From Pseudomonadota bacterium (GTDB lineage: Bacteria > Pseudomonadota > Gammaproteobacteria > Burkholderiales > Gallionellaceae): a stretch of DNA of 11,738 bases. The translations under genes and the position numbers were made by a program. Below, piece after piece: positions 6,619 to 11,738 of this stretch; position 1 is the stretch's first letter; each line of letters begins with the position of its first letter. The stretch lies in NCBI GenBank assembly GCA_021783525.1, contig JAJXTT010000024.1:1-11738 (forward strand). The letters run 5' to 3'. The notes under the pieces were generated by a model. That model was given only the letters and a program-made list of their open reading frames with translations. It was not told where the DNA came from and did not search any database.

Positions 6619-6660
6619 GTCAGTCGAGTATCAGTCACTCCGGTGTCAGCTATCTGTCAC
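6619..6660 (+). promoter_or_regulatory. Phased pentamer repeats, possible enhancer-protein site
   Basis: Four pentamers of the form (G/A)TCA(G/C) start at 6619, 6630, 6645 and 6656. They make two pairs with the same 11-base step (GTCAG-N6-ATCAG and GTCAG-N6-GTCAC), and the pairs are offset by 26 bases. They end about 70 bases upstream of the -24 element, where enhancer-binding proteins of sigma-54 promoters commonly bind. The function is inferred from spacing only. Confidence 0.3.
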
Positions 6661-6730
6661 GGGGCGCCGATTGCCCGCCGTGATGCCGATCTGCCTCAGT
6701 TGGCAAAGGGGCAGGATAATTATTTATTGG

Positions 6731-6746
6731 TGGCACAGTCATTGCT
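6731..6746 (+). promoter_or_regulatory. Sigma-54 (RpoN) -24/-12 promoter for pelXAB
   Basis: TGGCACAGTCATTGCT matches the published consensus TGGCACRNNNNTTGCW at every fixed position, with the required ten bases between GG (6732-6733) and GC (6744-6745). Transcription would start near 6757, giving a leader of about 50 bases before the pelX ATG at 6809. Expression would then require an AAA+ enhancer-binding activator. A -10-like GATAAT at 6715-6720 has no good -35. Confidence 0.65.
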
Positions 6747-6808
6747 ATTAATCGTCGAGTCAATTAAATTTGCCAGGTATTCAAGGCATACTTAACGGGT
6801 AACGATCA

Positions 6809-7732
6809 ATGACGCAGATGCGTGTTCTGGTAACTGGTGGTGCAGGCTTTATCGGCTCGCACAGTGTCGAGGCCTTGCTGGCCGACGGGGCAGACGTCAC
6901 CGTGCTCGACAATTTCACTTCTGGCAAACGCAAGAATCTGCCCGAGCATCCCCGACTGACAGTGGTCGACGGGGACATCCGCGACATGTCGGCAGTCGAC
7001 AAGGCGCTTGTGGGCGTCAGCCATGTCTTGCACCTGGCCGCGCAGGTTTCGGTGCCCGCATCGGTGACCGATCCGCTCGGCTCAAGTCAGCACAACATCA
7101 GCGGCTTCCTCAAAGTGCTGGATGGGGCGCGGCGCGCCAAGGTGAGCCGGTTCGTCTACGCTTCCAGTGCGGCGGTGTACGGCGCCCCCGAGCATTTGCC
7201 ACTGGACGAGACATCCCCGGTTGCGCCGCTGTCTCCCTACGGTCTCGAGAAGAGCATCAACGACCAGTATGCCGCGCTGTATCACGCGCTGTATTCGCTT
7301 TCTTCCCTCGGGCTGCGCTACTTCAATGTCTACGGACCGCGCCAGGACCCGTCCTCTGCCTACGCCGGCGTGATCAGCCGATTCGCTTCCGCGATCACCA
7401 GGGGCGATCCGCTGCGCGTGTACGGCGACGGCGGGCAGACGCGGGATTTCATCTTCGTCAAGGATGTCGCCCGCCTGAACCTGAATGCGCTGAAAAATAC
7501 CGCGACCGGAGTATGCAATATCGCCACCGGGCACAGCGTGACGTTGCTGGAATTGATCGGCGCGCTGGCGAAATGCGCGGCGCGCACGCCCGTCATTGAA
7601 CATGCGCCACCTGCAGTGGGCGATATCCGCCATTCCAGTGCAGCGCCGCGAAAGATGCTCGAACAGCTTGATCCTCCGGCCATGACTCCGTTGGCCGAAG
7701 GCCTGAAACAACTCCTCGAATACTCAGCGTGA
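6809..7732 (+). CDS. pelX: UDP-N-acetylglucosamine C4-epimerase of the Pel locus
   Basis: A 307-residue extended short-chain dehydrogenase/reductase, which by family would interconvert UDP-GlcNAc and UDP-GalNAc, the precursor of Pel. The NAD-binding motif TGGAGFIGS lies at residues 9-17, DNF at 36-38 region follows the second strand, and HLAAQVSV is near 75. The catalytic set is Ser120 (SSAAVYG), Tyr144 and Lys148 (YGLEK). RYFNVYGPRQ and the GGQTRDFIFVKDVA stretch are typical of GalE/WbpP-like epimerases. The name PelX rests on its position: the stop overlaps the pelA start by four bases (GTGA), matching the pelX-pelA order described in Pseudomonas protegens. Sequence alone would not exclude UDP-glucose or UDP-glucuronate as substrate. 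The ribosome site is weak (GGGT), and an ATG three codons on (6818) is an alternative start. Confidence 0.85.
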   Translation: MTQMRVLVTGGAGFIGSHSVEALLADGADVTVLDNFTSGKRKNLPEHPRLTVVDGDIRDMSAVDKALVGVSHVLHLAAQVSVPASVTDPLGSSQHNISGFLKVLDGARRAKVSRFVYASSAAVYGAPEHLPLDETSPVAPLSPYGLEKSINDQYAALYHALYSLSSLGLRYFNVYGPRQDPSSAYAGVISRFASAITRGDPLRVYGDGGQTRDFIFVKDVARLNLNALKNTATGVCNIATGHSVTLLELIGALAKCAARTPVIEHAPPAVGDIRHSSAAPRKMLEQLDPPAMTPLAEGLKQLLEYSA

Positions 7733-10548
7733 GCCGCCTCAGATCGATCTTTACGCGGTGCCGGTTGGGAATTTTCCATGTGCTGATGCTGACGTCTTCC
7801 CTGGCGTTCGCATCCCAGCCGAACGTCGCCATGTTCTACGGGGACAATCCGCCGTGGGACGAGCTGCACGCGTTCGATGTGGTGGTGGTGGAGCCGCTGC
7901 ACGTGCCCGATCCGAAGCTGTATGCCAACGACAAGACGGCCCTGTTCGCCTATGTCTCCCTCGGAGAAGCCTCCCCGGATCGCGTCTATCTGAAGGATAT
8001 CCCGGATGCCTGGAAGCTGGGGCAGGACGCCGAGTGGGGCAGTGTGGTGCTCGACCAGTCGCGCCCGGAGTGGCCCGCGTTCTTTGTCGAGCACGCCATC
8101 AAGCCGTTGTGGGATGCGGGTTATCGCGGATTTTTCCTGGATACGCTCGATTCCTACCAGCGTTTTGCCAAGACGGCAGAGGCCAGGGCCAGCCAGGAAG
8201 CCGGGCTGGTCGCGGTGATCCGCGAGCTGAAGAAGCGCTACCCGCAAGCCCGGCTGATCTTCAATCGCGGCTTCGAGATCCTGCCGCAGGTTCACCAGGA
8301 CGTGTTCGCGGTGGCCGTCGAATCGCTGTTCCAGCAATGGAACCAGACGCAGCAGAAATACGGGCCCGTGCTTGCCGCCGACCGCGAATGGTTGCTGGGG
8401 CAACTGAAGCGGGTCACGCAGGAATACAAACTTCCGGTCATATCCATCGACTATGTGCCGCCCGGAAAGCGATATCTCGCGCGCGAGACGGCGGCAAAGA
8501 TCGGCGACCTGGGATTCATTCCCTGGGTGACGAATCCGGAACTGAACATGCTGGGCGTCGGCAAGATCGATGTCATGCCGCGCAAGGTGCTGATGGTTTA
8601 CGACAACGCCGATACCGAATACGACCTGATCAATACCAGCGGGTTGACTTACGGCACCATGCCGCTCAATTATCTGGGATACAGCGTCGAATACCTGGAC
8701 GGTCGCGGCGCGTTACCTGACGAACCGCTGGCGGGGCGTTACGCCGGTGTCGTGGTGTGGCTGGACTCTGCGATAGGCAAACAGGGCAGCGTTCTGGCTG
8801 CCTGGCTGAAGAAGCAGATCGATGCCGGCGTGCCGGTCGTCCTGTTGGGCGAGTGCGAATTCCTGTTTGACAACGTCGATGCCGGACAGCTCGGCGTGCA
8901 ATTCTCGTCGGCAACCAATGAACGCACGCGCCTGCACGTCGTCCAGCAAGATCCCTTGATTGGTTTTGAAACGCAGCCGATCTTTGATCGCTCGTCCTTT
9001 TTCCCGCTGCATGTCCAGACCGGAAAGTCCCTGTTGACGCTGGCGAACGATCGCGGCGATACCCAGGATGCGGTCGCGCTGACCCCGTGGGGCGGCTACG
9101 CAATGAATCCGTACGTCATCGCCGAGCTGACCAGCATTGGCAACAACACCGGAACGAAAGACACCGGCGATAACCAGCGCTGGGTGATCAATCCGATCGA
9201 ATTCCTGAAGCGTGCCCTCAAGCTGCAGGAAATGCCCGTGCCGAACGTGACAACCGAGAGCGGCAGGCGGATGCTGATGGTGCACATGGACGGCGACGGT
9301 TTTGTGAGCAGGGGCGAGTTCCCCGGCTCGCCCTATTCCGGCGAAGTGCTGCTCCAGCAGATACTGAAGAAATATCCCTTGCCCTCGACCATCTCGGTCA
9401 TTGAGGGAGAGGTCGCGCCGGATGGCCTTTATCCTGCCCAGTCGCCCGCCCTGGAAAAAATCGCGCGCGAGATTTTCGCGCTGCCGCAGGTCGAGATCGG
9501 CAGCCATTCCTACTCGCATCCTTTCTTGTGGCGCAAGGCCGCGAGCAATCCGGAAGATGAGGACTATCACCTCAATATACCGAATTACACCTTCGACCTG
9601 CAGAAGGAAATCCCGGGCTCGATTTCCTATATCGAATCCCGGCTGGCCCCGCCCGGCAAGAAAGTGATGACCTTTCTCTGGACCGGCGACTGCAATGTGG
9701 GGGCGGACGCGCTTGCGCTCGCGAACCGCATCGGGATACTGAGCATGAACGGTGGCGAGACCACGATCACCCGCAGTTTTCCCACATTGTCCCTGGTGGG
9801 GCCGCTGGGCGTTACCAAAGGCAAATACTTTCAGGTCTATGCGCCGAACCAGAACGAGAATGTCTACACCAACAACTGGCTGGGTCCATTCTACGGATTC
9901 GAGCGGGTCATCGAGACCTTCGAGTTGACCGACGCACCCTATCGCCTGAAGCCGATCGATATCTATTTCCACTCCTATTCGGCCAGCAAGCCGGCATCGC
10001 TGCGCGCGCTCGACCGGGTCTTCAAGTGGGCCATGTCGCAGGAGACCACACCGGTCCATGTCTCCGACTACATCCGCAAAGTGCTGGATTTCAACCGCAT
10101 GGTGGTGGCGCGCACGCGCGACGGCTGGCTGGTGCGAGGCGCAGGGGATGTGCGCGAGTTGCGCGCGCCGCTGGCACTCGGGCAACCCGTGCTTGACGGC
10201 AATGCCGAAATCGCCGGCTTCAGTCGCTATCGGGACGGTCAATACCTGCATCTCGCTGCCGGTGAAGCGAATATCCGTTTCAGCAGATCTCCGGCGGTCC
10301 TGCCGTATCTGGTGTCCGCCAACGCGCGCGTCACGCGCCTGAAGTCTGCCGCCGCTGCGGACGGCAGGACGCTGGTGCTGGCGCTCGACGCACAGGTTCC
10401 CTTGAAGTTCGATCTGGCGCTGGGCACGCGGTGCACGGTGCGTGCCGATGGTGTGGCGATCAAGGCGGATTCCAGGGGCAACGGCGTCAGCCATTTTTCC
10501 ATGCACAACCATGCAATCGACGAGCTACGAATTTACTGCCCGCGGTAA
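7729..10548 (+). CDS. pelA: Pel polysaccharide hydrolase/deacetylase PelA
   Basis: A 939-residue periplasmic enzyme, against 948 in P. aeruginosa. It starts at a GTG coupled to the pelX stop. The Sec signal is residues 1-28 (cleavage after AFA). Residues about 30-275 form the GH166 hydrolase, with Asp138 (FFLDTLDSY) and Glu198 (AVESLF) at the expected catalytic places. Residues about 287-505 resemble the central reductase-like domain. Residues about 514-800 are the CE18 deacetylase: Asp521 and Asp523 in HMDGDGF, His593 and His597 in GSHSYSHPF. These four sit at a constant offset of seven from the P. aeruginosa metal and catalytic residues (528, 530, 600, 604), strong evidence for orthology. 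A beta-rich C-terminal domain follows. PelA partly deacetylates the GalN/GalNAc polymer before export and can also cut it. Its partner PelB follows immediately. Confidence 0.96.
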   Translation: MSRLRSIFTRCRLGIFHVLMLTSSLAFASQPNVAMFYGDNPPWDELHAFDVVVVEPLHVPDPKLYANDKTALFAYVSLGEASPDRVYLKDIPDAWKLGQDAEWGSVVLDQSRPEWPAFFVEHAIKPLWDAGYRGFFLDTLDSYQRFAKTAEARASQEAGLVAVIRELKKRYPQARLIFNRGFEILPQVHQDVFAVAVESLFQQWNQTQQKYGPVLAADREWLLGQLKRVTQEYKLPVISIDYVPPGKRYLARETAAKIGDLGFIPWVTNPELNMLGVGKIDVMPRKVLMVYDNADTEYDLINTSGLTYGTMPLNYLGYSVEYLDGRGALPDEPLAGRYAGVVVWLDSAIGKQGSVLAAWLKKQIDAGVPVVLLGECEFLFDNVDAGQLGVQFSSATNERTRLHVVQQDPLIGFETQPIFDRSSFFPLHVQTGKSLLTLANDRGDTQDAVALTPWGGYAMNPYVIAELTSIGNNTGTKDTGDNQRWVINPIEFLKRALKLQEMPVPNVTTESGRRMLMVHMDGDGFVSRGEFPGSPYSGEVLLQQILKKYPLPSTISVIEGEVAPDGLYPAQSPALEKIAREIFALPQVEIGSHSYSHPFLWRKAASNPEDEDYHLNIPNYTFDLQKEIPGSISYIESRLAPPGKKVMTFLWTGDCNVGADALALANRIGILSMNGGETTITRSFPTLSLVGPLGVTKGKYFQVYAPNQNENVYTNNWLGPFYGFERVIETFELTDAPYRLKPIDIYFHSYSASKPASLRALDRVFKWAMSQETTPVHVSDYIRKVLDFNRMVVARTRDGWLVRGAGDVRELRAPLALGQPVLDGNAEIAGFSRYRDGQYLHLAAGEANIRFSRSPAVLPYLVSANARVTRLKSAAAADGRTLVLALDAQVPLKFDLALGTRCTVRADGVAIKADSRGNGVSHFSMHNHAIDELRIYCPR

Positions 10549-11738
10549 GCTTGGCATCGAGCGGCCGCGCCTGATGTCCAACTGGGCATTGGCCGGTTTC
10601 GCCGTGGTCGTGCTGATCCCGCTGGTGATGATCTTTCCAAAACAGGACTTGCTGCGGCAGGCCGCGCAGCAGCGGCTGGGCGACCCCTTGACGGTCGACT
10701 ACCTCACCAACCTGCTGAAGGCCGATCCGCACAACCTGGAACTGCGCATCCTGCTTGCCGAGCACAGGATATTTCTCGGCGAGACGGATGGAGTCGCCGA
10801 ACTCATCGAGCCGGCATTGAAAAGCGATTCACTCGTCTGGCAGTCGAAAGGCTTGTTGATCCAGTACCAATACCAGACCAGGCTATACCTGCAGAGCCCC
10901 AAGGACTCTCCCCAACGGGACGAACTGGGGCAACGGCGCACTACCGCGTTCATGAAACTGCTCGGGCGCGACTGGCCGGTTCCTACGCTGGCTTACCTTG
11001 CCGGACAGGCCGATCAATTGCACGAGAGCGGTATCGCTGCGCTGCTTTATCGGACCCTCTCGGACGCCTCCGCGACCATGCCGGCGGACTGGTTCGCGGA
11101 GACTGCTGCGCGGGTGCGCGGCGACGGCGATTATGAGCTTGCGGCCCATTTGTATTTCATCGCCCGCCACAAGGAGAGTTCGCTGGCGAAACAGCGCAGG
11201 TTCCTGATGTCGGGCATACGTACCCTGATGGCCGGTGGCCTTTACAGCCAGGCGATGAAGGCGATCGACGAGCATCTCGGCAACCTCGAGGACGATACCG
11301 AGACGCTCTATTTCCTGGTGCAGACCGCACGCGCCGCCAACGATCAGCCGCGCGCCGTCTATTACGCCAAGAAGCTGCTGCACCTCTCCTGGCTGGAGCC
11401 TGTCCTGGCCTGGCTGCAGAAGATCGATCTCGGATTGATCGGAATATCGAACGCGAATGCGGACGATACGATGCAGCCGCAGGATGGCATCGACGGTATC
11501 CGTCCATACAATCAGAGACACTACCAGCTTGCGTTCGATGTCTTTGTCGGCAATAACAATCTGGCCGAGGCGTTTCGAGTAGCCGCGGCTGCCGTGCGCC
11601 AGGTGCCCAAGGACAGGACATGGCACAAGCGATTGGCGCAGGTGGCGGAATGGACCAACAAGCCCGACATCGCGCTGCGCGAATGGAAATGGCTGCTGCG
11701 CCACGACGACAGCCGGGAAGCACTGCTGGCGGTATTGA
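10511..11738 (+). CDS. pelB: Pel outer-membrane export protein PelB, N-terminal 409 codons (partial)
   Basis: The frame is open from an ATG at 10511 to the right edge. One membrane helix near residues 24-43 (NWALAGFAVVVLIPLVMIF) is followed by helical repeats with TPR character (LLKADPHNLELRILLAEHRI, then further pairs through residue 400). In P. aeruginosa PelB is about 1190 residues: an inner-membrane anchor, many TPRs that bind and stimulate PelA, and a C-terminal beta-barrel for export. Only the anchor and the first TPRs are visible here. The start overlaps pelA by 38 bases. An ATG at 10574, after the pelA stop, is an alternative and would still keep the helix. Neither has a strong ribosome site. 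The TGA formed by the last three bases is out of frame, so the gene does not end here. Confidence 0.88.
   Translation, partial: MQSTSYEFTARGKLGIERPRLMSNWALAGFAVVVLIPLVMIFPKQDLLRQAAQQRLGDPLTVDYLTNLLKADPHNLELRILLAEHRIFLGETDGVAELIEPALKSDSLVWQSKGLLIQYQYQTRLYLQSPKDSPQRDELGQRRTTAFMKLLGRDWPVPTLAYLAGQADQLHESGIAALLYRTLSDASATMPADWFAETAARVRGDGDYELAAHLYFIARHKESSLAKQRRFLMSGIRTLMAGGLYSQAMKAIDEHLGNLEDDTETLYFLVQTARAANDQPRAVYYAKKLLHLSWLEPVLAWLQKIDLGLIGISNANADDTMQPQDGIDGIRPYNQRHYQLAFDVFVGNNNLAEAFRVAAAAVRQVPKDRTWHKRLAQVAEWTNKPDIALREWKWLLRHDDSREALLAVL

Noticed and set aside
6759..6774. GTCAATTAAATTTGCC as a FleQ-type box near the pelX start
   Set aside because: It only loosely resembles the FleQ consensus (GTCAATAAATTGAC), with extra bases and a poor right half. 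The resemblance may be chance in an AT-rich spot.
6588..6808. c-di-GMP (GEMM) riboswitch in the pelX leader
   Set aside because: Pel is c-di-GMP controlled, so I looked for the conserved GEMM core, but no such sequence or fold is visible.
8713..10512. 599-codon open frame on the minus strand
   Set aside because: It lies entirely antisense to pelA, whose motifs and catalytic residues are unambiguous. Its translation is Arg/Gln/His-rich without domains, as expected of a shadow frame in GC-rich DNA.
11736..11738. TGA at the very end of the window as the stop of the last gene
   Set aside because: It is out of frame with pelB (the frame reads GTA TTG A), and PelB proteins are about three times longer than the visible part.

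Overview
The window looks like a chromosomal segment of a Gram-negative proteobacterium, most likely a betaproteobacterium or a close gammaproteobacterium. This rests on the gene set (a lipobox lipoprotein, a DesB-like desaturase, a Pel polysaccharide locus) and on intergenic repeats of kinds common in those groups. It has two halves of different character.

Left half (about 1-5200): an accessory, repeat-scarred region. It holds the first codons of a leftward gene running off the edge. Next is a visibly AT-richer leftward gene for an S9 prolyl-oligopeptidase-type lipoprotein. An N-terminal fragment of an IS5-family transposase and a leftward hypothetical gene with an Ig/cadherin-like stretch follow, both ending in copies of a short REP-like repeat. 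Then comes a complete IS3-family element (3697-4975) with clear inverted ends and no target duplication, whose orfB has lost an internal piece out of frame. Beyond the IS lies a long imperfect inverted repeat (5037-5173) of the common TTCGAC..GCTCAGG type.

Right half (5403-11738): GC-rich, orderly rightward genes. A DesB-like acyl-CoA desaturase stands first. After a 221-bp gap with an exact-consensus sigma-54 promoter come pelX (UDP-GlcNAc C4-epimerase), pelA (Pel hydrolase/deacetylase) and the first 409 codons of pelB (outer-membrane secretin with TPRs). The three overlap and look translationally coupled. PelX would supply UDP-GalNAc. PelA would trim and partly deacetylate the polymer in the periplasm, and PelB would export it. 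The remaining pel genes (pelC-G) are expected beyond the right edge.

The main point of interest is the Pel operon with its own epimerase apparently under sigma-54 control, with phased pentamer repeats upstream that could bind an enhancer protein. The genes themselves belong to known families. I see no clearly new system.
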